From Candidatus Gastranaerophilales bacterium (GTDB lineage: Bacteria > Cyanobacteriota > Vampirovibrionia > Gastranaerophilales > Gastranaerophilaceae), in assembly GCA_028693235.1 (NCBI GenBank), contig JAQUVW010000002.1, forward strand, positions 1 to 64,000: 64,000 nt of DNA, given 5' to 3'. The notes below the pieces were generated by a model. The model searched no databases, had not been told where the DNA came from, and saw only the letters and a program-made list of their open reading frames with translations. This document shows, piece by piece, positions 38,044 through 47,537 of this stretch; within the stretch, counting starts at the first letter, position 1; every line of letters begins with the position of its first letter. A program made the position numbers and the translations under genes.

Positions 38044-39846
38044 CTAATCGTCGTTTAAACTTAGTACAGCCATAAAAGCTTCTTGCGGTACATCAACTCT
38101 GCCGACCGCCTTCATTCGTTTTTTACCTCTTTTTTGTTTTTCTAACAATTTGCGTTTACGGGAAATATCACCGCCATAGCACTTATCAAGGACACTTTTC
38201 CGCAATGCTTTTATATTAGTTCTTGCAACAACTCTGCCACCTATTGCTGCCTGAATTGGGACTTCAAATAACTGTCTGGGGATAATATCTTTTAATTTAG
38301 AAGTTAATTTTTGCCCTACATAAAAGGCACTATCTTTATGAACAATTACGCTCAATGCATCAACGACTTCGCCAGCCAAAAGAACATCAAGTTTTACTAA
38401 ATCAGAACGTTTATACTCTTTGAACTCATAGTCCATACTTGCGTAGCCTTTTGTTCTTGATTTTAGTTGGTCATAAAAATCCGTAATTATTTCACTTAAC
38501 GGAATTTCATATTCGATATTTGCTCTATCTTTATTGAGATAGTTTGTGTTTATAAAAATACCTCTTTTTTCTTGAGCTAAAGTCATTAAAGAGCCAATAA
38601 ACTCACTAGGGGTAATAATATTTACACGAACATAAGGTTCTTCTATATACTCACGAATTTGAGCATCAGGTAGTAATGCCGGATTATCTATTTCAACTAC
38701 TTCTCCGTTAGTTTTCGTAACCCTATAAACAACACTGGGAGCAGTCGTAACAATAGAAAGATTATACTCACGTTCCAATCTTTCTTGAGCAATCTCCATA
38801 TGGAGCATTCCCAAAAAACCGCACCTAAACCCAAATCCTAAAGCAGATGAAGTTTCAGGCTCAAAAGTAATGCTTGAATCGTTTAATTTCAATCTTTCCA
38901 ACGATTCTTTTAAATCTTGATACTGGTCGTTATCAACCGGATACATGCCGGAAAAGACCATAGGTTTAGCTTCTTTGTAGCCTGCTAATGGTTCAGAAGC
39001 TTCATCATCAACGGCAGTAATCGTGTCACCTACGAAACGGGCAATTTCTTTTATAGAGCAAGCCATATATCCTACATCGCCTGTCTTAAGTTCATTCACA
39101 GGAACTCTATGGGGATTTAGATACCCTAACTCTGTTATTTCATAAGTTTTTCCACTCGCCATAAATTTTATATCTTGACCAAGCTTAATAGACCCATCAA
39201 CAACTTTGAAGAAACACAATGTGCCTAAATACTGGTCATAAGCACTATCGAAAACCAAAGCCCTAAGAGGCTTATCAGAAGTATCAATAGGAGGCGGAAC
39301 AAATTCGACAACAGCCTCGAGCACTTCTTCAACGCCGGTACCTTCTTTAGCACTCACAGGGATTGCCATTGAAGCGTCTATACCCAAATCTTCTTCAATT
39401 TCTTGTCTTACCCTTTCAACATCAGCTGAGGGCAAATCAATTTTGTTTATTACAGGAATAATCTCTAAATTTTGTTCAATAGCCAAATAGACATTTGCAA
39501 GAGTTTGAGCTTCAACACCTTGAGTTGCGTCAACAATCAAAAGAGCACCTTCGCAAGCTGCTAAAGACCTTGAAACCTCATAAGAAAAATCTACATGCCC
39601 CGGAGTATCTATCAAATTAAGAACATAATTTTTACCGTCTTTTGCCTTATAATCCATCCGAGCGGCGTTCAATTTGATTGTAATCCCTCTTTCACGCTCA
39701 ATATCCATTGAGTCCAAAAGCTGGTCCTGCATATCTCTTTTTGATATTGTGCCTGTTTTTTCAAGCAATCTATCTGCCAAGGTCGATTTACCATGGTCAA
39801 TATGTGCTATTATACAAAAGTTACGTACGTTGTCTATGTGTTTCAT
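38044..39846 (-). CDS. lepA: Elongation factor 4 (LepA)
   Basis: The 600-residue GTPase has G1 [15 protein letters not shown], the [11 protein letters not shown] switch I, G3 [12 protein letters not shown] and G4 NKIDLPSAD. The LepA-specific C-terminus includes [22 protein letters not shown] and ends [10 protein letters not shown]. It acts on translating ribosomes under ionic stress and in initiation. ATG 39844-39846 is taken as start; a TTG immediately upstream is also in frame. Confidence 0.96.
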   Translation of the reverse strand: MKHIDNVRNFCIIAHIDHGKSTLADRLLEKTGTISKRDMQDQLLDSMDIERERGITIKLNAARMDYKAKDGKNYVLNLIDTPGHVDFSYEVSRSLAACEGALLIVDATQGVEAQTLANVYLAIEQNLEIIPVINKIDLPSADVERVRQEIEEDLGIDASMAIPVSAKEGTGVEEVLEAVVEFVPPPIDTSDKPLRALVFDSAYDQYLGTLCFFKVVDGSIKLGQDIKFMASGKTYEITELGYLNPHRVPVNELKTGDVGYMACSIKEIARFVGDTITAVDDEASEPLAGYKEAKPMVFSGMYPVDNDQYQDLKESLERLKLNDSSITFEPETSSALGFGFRCGFLGMLHMEIAQERLEREYNLSIVTTAPSVVYRVTKTNGEVVEIDNPALLPDAQIREYIEEPYVRVNIITPSEFIGSLMTLAQEKRGIFINTNYLNKDRANIEYEIPLSEIITDFYDQLKSRTKGYASMDYEFKEYKRSDLVKLDVLLAGEVVDALSVIVHKDSAFYVGQKLTSKLKDIIPRQLFEVPIQAAIGGRVVARTNIKALRKSVLDKCYGGDISRKRKLLEKQKRGKKRMKAVGRVDVPQEAFMAVLSLNDD

Positions 39847-39924
39847 CAATGTTTATATACTCAAAACTATCTATACAAACAAGTATAGCGAATAAGAAGT
39901 GTTTTGTCTAATAAAAACCAAGGT

Positions 39925-40563
39925 TTAAAAAGTAAATTTTTTGCCTGTATTTTCTTGATGATAAATTCCGCCGCCACATATAGTTTCAATTACTTTAAGC
40001 AAAAATTCCCTTGAAGCATCCATTTGATTGATATAATGCTCTTTGTTTCCAAGGTGAACTATTTTGATAACAGCACTTTGAGTTTTTTCAGCAGGAACAT
40101 ACAACGAAGCGACTTCATGTTCTAAAAGAGTTTGGATATAATCATCTTTAACATCTTTTAAAATTTTTCTGTAATCGCCTCTTAGAGCCATTATACGACC
40201 CGTAAATAGTGGCAATTCATTTTCAATATGCAAAGCCTGAGGTCTATCATTTACATTTGCGACAAAACTTATCGTATGCCACAAAATCGTCATAATAACA
40301 GCGTTTTGACTAGAATCTGTCTCTAGACAAATATTTTGAGTAGGAATTCCCCTTGCAGTAAAAGATTGTTTTAAATATTCAACAGTCATTTGCATATTTT
40401 CTATCATTTTGGAAAAAAGCTCTGCAGTATTAAGGTTAGAGTGTTGATACTCTAAGAATTGTTTATACATATGAGTGGAAACTAAACTCATTCTCTCTTG
40501 AATGATGGAAGATTTATTAAGAGAGGTCTCCAAATTATTTAAGCTGTCAAAACTATTAGTCAA
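39925..40563 (-). CDS. Conserved-looking hypothetical protein (212 aa)
   Basis: The soluble, mostly helical product starts (as called) at TTG 40561-40563 with AAAGAG ten bases upstream; ATG codons at residues 25 and 32 are alternatives. Segments include LYVPAEKTQSAVIKIVHLGN and, near the end, LKVIETICGGGIYH. There is no signal peptide, membrane helix or recognised motif. It stands alone between lepA and the divergent formyltransferase gene. Function unknown. Confidence 0.6.
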   Translation of the reverse strand: MTNSFDSLNNLETSLNKSSIIQERMSLVSTHMYKQFLEYQHSNLNTAELFSKMIENMQMTVEYLKQSFTARGIPTQNICLETDSSQNAVIMTILWHTISFVANVNDRPQALHIENELPLFTGRIMALRGDYRKILKDVKDDYIQTLLEHEVASLYVPAEKTQSAVIKIVHLGNKEHYINQMDASREFLLKVIETICGGGIYHQENTGKKFTF

Positions 40564-40702
40564 CGATTCACGCTCTTTAGTAACCTAACCTTATTCTATA
40601 GGAAAAACCCAATTATTAAAAGCATTTTACTACTTTTTTTTACAAAGCTGAATACTTATAAAGTATTATTTTGCGAAAGCCTAAAGTTGTAGTTTTTATT
40701 TC

Positions 40703-40732
40703 TTGACATTTTGGCGAAAGATATCATATATT
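40703..40732 (+). promoter_or_regulatory. Promoter of the formyltransferase gene
   Basis: The -35 is TTGACA (40703-40708), followed by an 18-bp spacer and -10 TATATT (40727-40732). The expected start site is about 40739, which is the A of the ATG, so the transcript is probably leaderless. Confidence 0.65.
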
Positions 40733-40738
40733 TTATAA

Positions 40739-41686
40739 ATGCAAAAAGTTATTGTAATTGGTTATGGTGAAATGTTTGCGAACCTAATTCTCGGGATTAA
40801 AGACTCCGGCAACAAGGTCGTTGGCGTAATGAGGCATGATAGAATAATTTATGACCCTATCACTTTGTTTTTCAAAGATATTTTTGCACCGAGCAAAGAT
40901 AAATCTTTTATCGACTCTTTAAAAATTCATGAGATTAAAGCACCGAGTGTAAATTCTGAAGCTTTTATAAAAGAAGCCCTCAAACTCAACCCGGATATTA
41001 TACTTGTGGGCTCTTGGAGTGAAAAATTAAAACTAAAAACAATAAAATTGCCCAAATTAGCCACTATCAATACCCACCCCTCTTTGCTTCCAAAATACAG
41101 AGGACCAAATCCATACGCCCAAACTATTATGCACGGCGAAATAAAAACAGGACTCACATTTCACCTAATAGATTCAGATTATGATACGGGTGCAATTTTG
41201 CATCAGGTAGAAATCCCTATAATGCCAGATGACACTGGTAATACCTTAAAAAACCGATGCGTGAATGCGGCAAAAATTGAAATACAAAACCTGTTAAACA
41301 AACTCGATTCTGAAATTATAATCCCGATTCCGCAAAAAGAGTCCGTAGCCTCATACCAAAAACAACTCTCCGAAAAAGATATACTGATAAACTTTACAAA
41401 ATCAGTTGAAGAAATCGATAGACACATAAGAGGGCTCACTCCTTGGCTCAAATGCTATTTTCCTCATAAAAATTCATTTTTCAGAGTAAATAAATACGAA
41501 ATTATTAACAAAAAACATAACAAAACCGCAGGAACAATAATTAAGAAAGGCAATGACTCAATAATCGTCGCTTGCCTTAATGATAAAATGATTAAATTTT
41601 CTAACCTTGAATTACTAGGACTTCCGCATATTTTTACTACTTTTTATATCAAGTATTTTGTAAAAGCAGGCGACCACCTTAAATAA
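40739..41686 (+). CDS. Formyltransferase of the methionyl-tRNA formyltransferase (Fmt) family
   Basis: The 315-residue protein has an N-terminal Rossmann formyltransferase domain with the catalytic triad in TINTHPSLLPKYRGPNPYAQ (Asn, His) and DSDYDTGAILHQ (Asp). A C-terminal FMT-C-like barrel follows (EIDRHIRGLTPWLKCYFPH ... AGTIIKKGNDSIIVACL). The overall plan fits Fmt, which formylates Met-tRNA for initiation with 10-formyl-THF. The loop GPNPYAQT differs from the usual GAAPI(Q/N) of Fmt, so a sugar- or other-amine formyltransferase is possible. There is no Shine-Dalgarno, and the promoter places the transcript start at the ATG. No def gene is adjacent. Confidence 0.75.
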   Translation: MQKVIVIGYGEMFANLILGIKDSGNKVVGVMRHDRIIYDPITLFFKDIFAPSKDKSFIDSLKIHEIKAPSVNSEAFIKEALKLNPDIILVGSWSEKLKLKTIKLPKLATINTHPSLLPKYRGPNPYAQTIMHGEIKTGLTFHLIDSDYDTGAILHQVEIPIMPDDTGNTLKNRCVNAAKIEIQNLLNKLDSEIIIPIPQKESVASYQKQLSEKDILINFTKSVEEIDRHIRGLTPWLKCYFPHKNSFFRVNKYEIINKKHNKTAGTIIKKGNDSIIVACLNDKMIKFSNLELLGLPHIFTTFYIKYFVKAGDHLK

Positions 41687-41692
41687 TCATTA

Positions 41693-43513
41693 CTATGATG
41701 AAGATGTCTTATTCAAGAAGTTAGAATATTGATTTTGCAAAGAAGAAATTGCACTATCCATAGCTTGGAATTTCTTCGTCAACTGAGTTTTATAAGCATC
41801 AACCTGTTCTTGTTTCCTTGTGATTTGTGTATTTAATTGCTCAATTTGAGAAGAAATAGAATCGGTTTTTGTTACAAAATAACCATCAGTAGCATTTAAA
41901 GAATTTTCCAATGTAGTTTTTATAGAACCGATAGCACCTGTGGAGCCGTTTTCCGTACTACCAATCAACAATTTCTTAACAGCTTCAGGATCTTGAGCCA
42001 AAGCCTCTTTTAATTTATCTTTGTCTACAACCAATTTAGAAATATCTGCATCAACAGAAGTACCTATAGCACCAGTTGTAATACCGATATCAGCTAGAGT
42101 TTTAAATGACCCGTCGGTTGCAACTGCCGTGGTCATAGCTGATTTAAAACCTGTTGTCATTGTATTAAGTGAAAATTCATATTTCAAAGACGAATCAGAA
42201 GACATTGTACTTTTTGTTTGAGTAAGAACATTGTTCAAATTATCTACCAAATCAGTAATTGCACTTATTGTCTTATCAGTATCTGTAGAAACTTTAACTT
42301 TTACATTTTTACCTGTTTCAGATACTTCATTAAGATTTAAAGTAATACCTTTTAGCCCTGTTGTTTCGCTTGAAATTGTATTACTAAAAGACTCATATTC
42401 TTTGCCGTTAATTGTCAAAACAGCGTTATCACCAAGAGTTTGAGTACTTTCATTCAATTTATCACCGGACATCAAGCCTATTTTTTCCAAGAAATTGCTG
42501 GAGCCGTTTTCCATAGAAATATTGAACGCACCTGTTGTTTTTGAAGTAAGAGTAAGTTCACCAGTCAAAGAATCAACAGAAGCGGACACTCCTGAATCTG
42601 TGCTTGAATTTATTTTTGAAATCAAATTACCCAAAGTTGTATTTTCATCAATTGTGAAAGTCGCATTTCCGATAGTGAAATCTCCTGCGGTAACGCCGGA
42701 TAAAGCAGAATTGGCTCCAAGTAATTTTTCATTCATTTTAACATCTCTGATTTGGAATGAGCTTTCAAACTTGTTATTTCCTGCAGTTGAGTCTTTTCTT
42801 AAAGACAAAATCGTAGCCAAATTGCTTTTATCTTGAGCAGTACCAAGGCTTAAAGACTTGCTACCTGCGTCAATAGAGAATTTTCCGTCTGCGACAGAAA
42901 TATTTAATATATCAGGCGATGAATTCATCATATTTTGAATATCTTCATCAGTATATGTAGTCAACTCGTCTGTTGTAAGGTTTTCAAAACCTTTTGTTGC
43001 AAGTTGCATTTTTTTAGAAATTGTATCTAAATCATCTGAACCTTCAACATTAATAGAATATTTTTTGTTATCCACGAAAAAAGAAAAAGAGCCTTCGTCG
43101 ATACTTCCGTCTGAAATTGCACTAAGCTTAGTAGAGCCGTCAATTAAAGAACCGAATACGTTTGCACCTTGAGCTGTTGTATTTGATGCAAGTTTTGAAA
43201 CATTAATTGTCAAATTTTGTGCAGTAGCACCGGCACCTGTTGCAACAGTTAAAACATCTTCATTAGAGGAAGTTGCTTTTGTTTGAGCAAAAACGTCTGA
43301 TGAAGTACCGTATTTTGAATCTGTCAGTTTATTAACAGAAGTTAAAAGTGAAGAATATTTTGATTTCAAACTTGAAATATTTGAAGTTGTTGTATTTAAA
43401 GAAGTAACCTTATTTTTTAGCTTAGTGACGCCTTGTTGTTTAACAGCGACCAGTTGTTCAATCCAAGTTGAATAATCTAAACCTGAGCCTAAACCTGAAA
43501 AAGATATTGACAT
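41693..43513 (-). CDS. fliD: Flagellar hook-associated protein 2 / filament cap
   Basis: The 606-residue product begins SFSGLGSGLDYSTWIEQLVAVK, the FliD N-terminal signature, and has FliD-N coiled helices (KLKNKVTSLNTTTSNISSLK). The middle is Ser/Thr/Gly-rich with LTLTSKTTGAFNISM-type repeats. The C-terminal coiled domain (TDSISSQIEQLNTQI...LTKKFQAMDSAISSLQNQYS) completes it. FliD caps the flagellar filament. It is alone here: no fliS, fliC or flg genes adjoin. AAAGGAG precedes ATG, with a housekeeping-type promoter upstream. Confidence 0.9.
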   Translation of the reverse strand: MSISFSGLGSGLDYSTWIEQLVAVKQQGVTKLKNKVTSLNTTTSNISSLKSKYSSLLTSVNKLTDSKYGTSSDVFAQTKATSSNEDVLTVATGAGATAQNLTINVSKLASNTTAQGANVFGSLIDGSTKLSAISDGSIDEGSFSFFVDNKKYSINVEGSDDLDTISKKMQLATKGFENLTTDELTTYTDEDIQNMMNSSPDILNISVADGKFSIDAGSKSLSLGTAQDKSNLATILSLRKDSTAGNNKFESSFQIRDVKMNEKLLGANSALSGVTAGDFTIGNATFTIDENTTLGNLISKINSSTDSGVSASVDSLTGELTLTSKTTGAFNISMENGSSNFLEKIGLMSGDKLNESTQTLGDNAVLTINGKEYESFSNTISSETTGLKGITLNLNEVSETGKNVKVKVSTDTDKTISAITDLVDNLNNVLTQTKSTMSSDSSLKYEFSLNTMTTGFKSAMTTAVATDGSFKTLADIGITTGAIGTSVDADISKLVVDKDKLKEALAQDPEAVKKLLIGSTENGSTGAIGSIKTTLENSLNATDGYFVTKTDSISSQIEQLNTQITRKQEQVDAYKTQLTKKFQAMDSAISSLQNQYSNFLNKTSSS

Positions 43514-43539
43514 AAACTTGCTCCTTTAGCCTTATAGTG

Positions 43540-43568
43540 AGTATAGTCTAAAGATTCGATAAAATCAA
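43540..43568 (-). promoter_or_regulatory. fliD promoter (housekeeping type)
   Basis: On the minus strand the -35 is TTGATT (43563-43568), followed by a 17-bp spacer and -10 TATACT (43540-43545). The expected start is about 20 nt before ATG. No sigma-28 pattern (TAAA-N15-GCCGATAA) is evident. Confidence 0.6.
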
Positions 43569-43793
43569 CTATTTTGCCGAGCCTTCCTGCCGGACAATAC
43601 GCACATCATAACTACATCCTTGTATATAAGTATATTATGCCCTTATTATAATAAAAATATCCTTTAAATAACTGAATAATTTACATTTTTACACTTTTTA
43701 AGAATCAGTTATCTCGTTTTGTTGTATAATCTGTTATAATATGCGAAAATCACGCATAAAGCTATGTAGAAACAGAAATACAGGTAAAATATA

Positions 43794-44624
43794 ATGTTAG
43801 ATTTATCAGCTAAATATTCGGTTGTAGTTTTTTCTATCGGTGACACTAAAGCCGGAACAAAAATGGGTAAACTTCAACTTAAAAAAATTGAAGATGAAAC
43901 TCTTTTAAATTGTATTTTGTGGGAAGAAGCTCTTTCTCGGATTGACCACAAAATATTCAGAACAGGCAATATTGTAAAAATTCTCGGAGGCTCTTATAAT
44001 GAGAAATTCAATAATTGCTTAGTAACAAGCTTGGAGCTTTTGGAAGAAGCCCCTCTAGGGCTCTCTGAAACAGAGCAAAATGAAAAATTTCAAGAGCTTT
44101 TGGAATACGTTAATAATTTTAAAAATGAAAATCTAAAAACCTTCGTAACTTCTTTGATGTTTGAATACGAGAAAAGCTTCAAAATTTCACCTGCCGCAAA
44201 ACTTATGCACCACAACTATGTAGGAGGTTTGTTGCAACACACTTATGAATGTGTCAAAACATCAGACAAAGTTTTGGATATGTATAACGAAAAATTTGAC
44301 CCCGATACACTTCGAGCAGCATGCTTGTTGCATGATTTCGGAAAAATTTTCGAATACAAAATTGATGAACAAACAGGTCTTATAGATTATGACGAAAACT
44401 TCCGCAAAGACTGGCTTTCCCACTCTCAATGGGGCTACACCCACTGCATGCAAGCTGGATTTAAAGATATTGCCAAAATGATTGCGGCTCACCACGGCAG
44501 AACTGAATGGGGTTCTATGATAGACCTTAACGATAGGGATTTAGACCCTCTCGTCTATGCCGTTCACCATATTGACGACTTGTCTGCAAAATATGGTAAA
44601 ATCTCAATTAACGAGTTAAATTAG
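43794..44624 (+). CDS. YhaM-like HD-domain 3'-5' exoribonuclease
   Basis: The 276-residue protein has an N-terminal OB-like domain (FSIGDTKAGTKMGKLQLKKI) and a C-terminal HD domain: HHNYVGGLLQHTYECV, AACLLHDFGKIFEY (the HD pair) and AAHHGRTEWGS with further metal ligands. Bacillus YhaM with this plan is a Mn-dependent 3'-5' exonuclease. A TATAAT lies about 55 bp upstream, and AGGTAA precedes ATG. It is 21 bp from the next gene. Confidence 0.85.
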   Translation: MLDLSAKYSVVVFSIGDTKAGTKMGKLQLKKIEDETLLNCILWEEALSRIDHKIFRTGNIVKILGGSYNEKFNNCLVTSLELLEEAPLGLSETEQNEKFQELLEYVNNFKNENLKTFVTSLMFEYEKSFKISPAAKLMHHNYVGGLLQHTYECVKTSDKVLDMYNEKFDPDTLRAACLLHDFGKIFEYKIDEQTGLIDYDENFRKDWLSHSQWGYTHCMQAGFKDIAKMIAAHHGRTEWGSMIDLNDRDLDPLVYAVHHIDDLSAKYGKISINELN

Positions 44625-44645
44625 ATAAAAAGAGGTATTGTTAAA

Positions 44646-45356
44646 ATGAATTTTTCAAAATTATTATCTTCGATTTGCTTAAGTATAGTGCTCTTAATAA
44701 CTTCTACGGGCTCTGCAAATGCTGTTATAAACAAAAAAATAAATGCTGATATCGGCACAAAAAGAATTCCTCAAGGAACATACCTCAATATAAAACTTAT
44801 AGACCCTATCGACAGCTCAACTCTCAAAATGGGTGACCAAGTGGACTTTATGATTGTTGAAGATGTAAAAGTTGACAAAAAAATCGTTCTTCCGGTAGGA
44901 AGCGTCATTAGAGGCTCTGTCCAAAGTATAAACTCTGCCAAAATGCTTTCCAAAGGTGCGACTATTTATGTCGGATTTGACCACGTAATGAGCACTACGG
45001 GCAAACAAGTCCCGCTAAAAGTCGGCATTTGTAATAATAAATACCTAACTTATGACGGAGGCCTAAGCAGCAAAACCAATTACGGCACTGCAACAAAACA
45101 AAACCTCGATAACACTGCAAAAATAGTTAAAGTATCAACAAAATGGGGCTGGAATACAGGCTCACAAGTTCTTGAAGGATACCCGAAATACGTCTTAGCT
45201 CCTATCAGCTCAATTGTTTCAATTCCTGCTGCAGGCTTGTATTTCCTAGGTGACTCTGTTGTTGACGTATTCAAAAAAGGTGACAATGTATTGATTAATC
45301 AAGGCGAAATATTAAAAGTTATGCTCTTAAAACCGCTTGATATGCCAATGTATTAA
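44646..45356 (+). CDS. Exported beta-rich protein of unknown function
   Basis: The 236-residue product has a signal peptide (MNFSKLLSSICLSIVLLITS ... ANA). The mature protein contains GTYLNIKLIDPIDSSTLKMGD and VLPVGSVIRGSVQSI, reminiscent of small beta-barrel domains that set a lower bound or scaffold in secretion proteins. The C-terminal part has a hydrophobic patch (PISSIVSIPAAGLYFLGDS). Family not recognised. It lies between the YhaM-like nuclease and pncC on the same strand. Confidence 0.7.
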   Translation: MNFSKLLSSICLSIVLLITSTGSANAVINKKINADIGTKRIPQGTYLNIKLIDPIDSSTLKMGDQVDFMIVEDVKVDKKIVLPVGSVIRGSVQSINSAKMLSKGATIYVGFDHVMSTTGKQVPLKVGICNNKYLTYDGGLSSKTNYGTATKQNLDNTAKIVKVSTKWGWNTGSQVLEGYPKYVLAPISSIVSIPAAGLYFLGDSVVDVFKKGDNVLINQGEILKVMLLKPLDMPMY

Positions 45357-45379
45357 TAAAAACAAATAAAATTATAGAT

Positions 45380-45964
45380 ATGATAAAAAAACTATACTCA
45401 ACAATCGCAAATATTATAGCTATATTTGAGCTTTGTCCGGCATTTTTCGGACTCAAACTTGAAAAAAAAATAGCAAAATTATTGATAAGAAACGGACTCA
45501 CTTTATCAACCGCTGAATCTTGCACCGGAGGGCTCATCAGCTCTAGGCTTACAGATGTTTCCGGAAGCTCTCTTTTTGTCAAACAAAATTTTATAACCTA
45601 TTCTAATGAATCCAAAACAGAGCATTTGGGCGTTGAACCTGAATTAATTAAAGAATACGGAGTCGTGAGCAAAGAAGTCGCAACCGCTATGGCAAAAGGA
45701 GTTTTAAAACACACAAGCTCTGATATTGCCATTGCAACTACAGGTATAGCAGGTCCTACAGGAGGCTCTAAAAAGAAACCTGTCGGTTTGATATATTTAA
45801 GTGTTGCGAATTTTGAAAAAACAAAAACTATTCGTTTTAACGCAAATAGATTTTTAAACCGCAGAATTATTAAATTTATATTTTCTCAGGTTGCTATGCA
45901 ATATTTGTATAAATTTTTAAAAGAAGAATATTTTAAGGAAAAAAGTAAGGAAAAGACAAAATGA
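45380..45964 (+). CDS. pncC: Nicotinamide-nucleotide amidohydrolase (CinA C-terminal family)
   Basis: The 194-residue product has the CinA-C/PncC domain: LTLSTAESCTGGLISSRLTD, FVKQNFITYSNESKTEHLGV, SDIAIATTGIAGPTGGS and PVGLIYLSV. PncC deamidates NMN to NaMN in NAD recycling. An extra N-terminal ~40 residues (MIKKLYSTIANIIAIFELCP) is hydrophobic and not part of the domain. There is no N-terminal MoaB-like domain as in full CinA. Its stop overlaps the start of the next gene by four bases (ATGA). Confidence 0.88.
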   Translation: MIKKLYSTIANIIAIFELCPAFFGLKLEKKIAKLLIRNGLTLSTAESCTGGLISSRLTDVSGSSLFVKQNFITYSNESKTEHLGVEPELIKEYGVVSKEVATAMAKGVLKHTSSDIAIATTGIAGPTGGSKKKPVGLIYLSVANFEKTKTIRFNANRFLNRRIIKFIFSQVAMQYLYKFLKEEYFKEKSKEKTK

Positions 45965-46956
45965 AAACAATAACTTTAATCCCCGGGGACGGAATAGGAC
46001 CTGAAATCACAAACGCAGTTACAAAAATCATAAAAAAAGCAGGTTTAGATATAAACTGGGATATTCAAAATGCCGGAGCAGATGTTGCAGAAAAAGAAGG
46101 AAGCCCACTTCCTCAAAGAGTAATTGACTCTATCAAAAAAAATAAAATAGCATTAAAAGCACCCGTCACAACCCCTATAGGAAAAGGCTTTCGCAGTGTA
46201 AATGTTGCATTGAGAAAAGAACTCGACTTATATGCAAATCTTCGTCCCTGCAAAAATATCGAAGGTATAAAAACGAAATTTGATGATGTTGACATAATTG
46301 TCGTAAGAGAAAACACAGAAGACTTATATGCCGGTATCGAAAGAAAAGTTGATGACGACACAATGGAGTCAATTAAAATAATTACAAGAAAAGCTTCTAT
46401 GCGAATTGCAAAATTTGCATTTGATTATGCAGTAAAAAACGGTAGAAAATCAGTATCTGCTGTATCAAAAGCCAATATTTGCAAGCTTTCTGACGGATTA
46501 TTTTTAGAATGCACAAGAGAAGTTGCAAAATCTTATCCGAATATTGAATACAAAGAAATCTTGGTTGATAATTTGTGCATGCAACTTGTTCAAAACCCAT
46601 CTCGCTTTGATGTGTTGGTGCTTCCTAATTTATACGGCGACATCGTTTCTGACTTAACAGCAGGTTTAATCGGCGGACTCGGAGTAGCTCAAGGTGCAAA
46701 TATAGGTCTTGAATGTGCGGTTTTTGAACCTGTCCATGGTTCTGCTCCCGACATCAAAGGTAAACACCTCGCTAACCCTACTGCCCTTCTTTTATCTGCA
46801 ATCGAAATGCTTAAATATATCGGCGAAAATAACACCGCAGAAAAAATAGATACTGCTTTAAGAGCAACTATAAAAGAAGCAAAATATCTAACAAAAGATT
46901 TAAAAGGTTCTGCATCGACAGAAGAATTCACGGAAGAAATAATTAAAAAGTTATAA
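45961..46956 (+). CDS. icd: NAD-type isocitrate dehydrogenase (IDH/IPMDH family)
   Basis: The 331-residue beta-decarboxylating dehydrogenase starts ITLIPGDGIGPEI. It has SVNVALRKELDLYANLRPC (substrate loop with the IDH-type NxxLRK), VRENTEDLYAGIE, the catalytic YxxxK-equivalent region, LVLPNLYGDIVSDLTAGL and HGSAPDI. The NTEDLY and short length match bacterial/mitochondrial-like NAD-IDH rather than the 416-residue NADP Icd or LeuB; homoisocitrate dehydrogenase cannot be fully excluded. It feeds 2-oxoglutarate synthesis and is coupled to pncC, an NAD-salvage gene. Confidence 0.85.
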   Translation: MKTITLIPGDGIGPEITNAVTKIIKKAGLDINWDIQNAGADVAEKEGSPLPQRVIDSIKKNKIALKAPVTTPIGKGFRSVNVALRKELDLYANLRPCKNIEGIKTKFDDVDIIVVRENTEDLYAGIERKVDDDTMESIKIITRKASMRIAKFAFDYAVKNGRKSVSAVSKANICKLSDGLFLECTREVAKSYPNIEYKEILVDNLCMQLVQNPSRFDVLVLPNLYGDIVSDLTAGLIGGLGVAQGANIGLECAVFEPVHGSAPDIKGKHLANPTALLLSAIEMLKYIGENNTAEKIDTALRATIKEAKYLTKDLKGSASTEEFTEEIIKKL

Positions 46957-46982
46957 AAAAAAGAGCCTTCGGGCTCTTTTTT
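46957..46982. terminator. Bidirectional terminator with UUCG tetraloop
   Basis: AAAAAAGAGCC (46957-46967) and GGCTCTTTTTT (46972-46982) close a TTCG tetraloop. It follows the isocitrate dehydrogenase stop immediately and lies 12 bp from the convergent gene at 46994. Confidence 0.92.
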
Positions 46983-46993
46983 ATTGTTCAAAT

Positions 46994-47479
46994 TTAATCT
47001 ATAATCAATTTTTCAATTGGTTTTCCGAGTTTATTTTCAATGACATCAACAAATTTTTGAATATCTTTATTTCCGTTCGCACTTTCTCTCAAAGCTTTTA
47101 TTTGTTCTGTCCCAAAAACACATTTACAGAAATGTTCAACTTCTTTTGGTTTAAGGTTATCAATTGGCTCTATATACTGTCCAAACTTAGTTCTTACAAG
47201 CTCAGAGCCTTTCTCGCCACCTTTTGGAAAAGCATCTTTCCAATCGCCAATTCCGTCTTGGAGTGTTTTTTTGAAATCCCTTGCCAAATCAGTAGAAGAA
47301 AGTTGTTTTAATTTTTGAGCAGCAGCGTCGACATGCCTGTTTTTAACAAGCCCTTGTGAAAAATCAACGGTATCTTTGGCGAGCTGAGGTTTTAATTTTA
47401 TCCCATAAATATCAGATGCAGATTTTTTTGCAATACCTGTAGCTTCTGATATTGATGCACCGATTTTATTAATATTCAT
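46994..47479 (-). CDS. Hypothetical protein beginning MNINKIG (161 aa)
   Basis: The product starts MNINKIGASISEATGIAKKS and is mainly helical and charged (KQLSSTDLARDFKKTLQDG, FGQYIEPIDNLKPKEVEHF). It has no signal peptide or TM helix. ATG 47477-47479 follows GGAAAGG; a GTG three codons upstream is less likely. I do not recognise a family. The MNI/MKI-K-I-G type N-terminus recurs in other unassigned genes of this window. Confidence 0.6.
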   Translation of the reverse strand: MNINKIGASISEATGIAKKSASDIYGIKLKPQLAKDTVDFSQGLVKNRHVDAAAQKLKQLSSTDLARDFKKTLQDGIGDWKDAFPKGGEKGSELVRTKFGQYIEPIDNLKPKEVEHFCKCVFGTEQIKALRESANGNKDIQKFVDVIENKLGKPIEKLIID

Positions 47480-47537
47480 AATAAACACCTTTCCTTATAT
47501 ATTAATAAGGTCAAAGTAAAAAACAAATTGCCCATAT

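Noticed and set aside
42495-42836. Plus-strand 113-codon frame
   Set aside because: Antisense shadow of fliD, driven by its Ser/Thr-rich codons.
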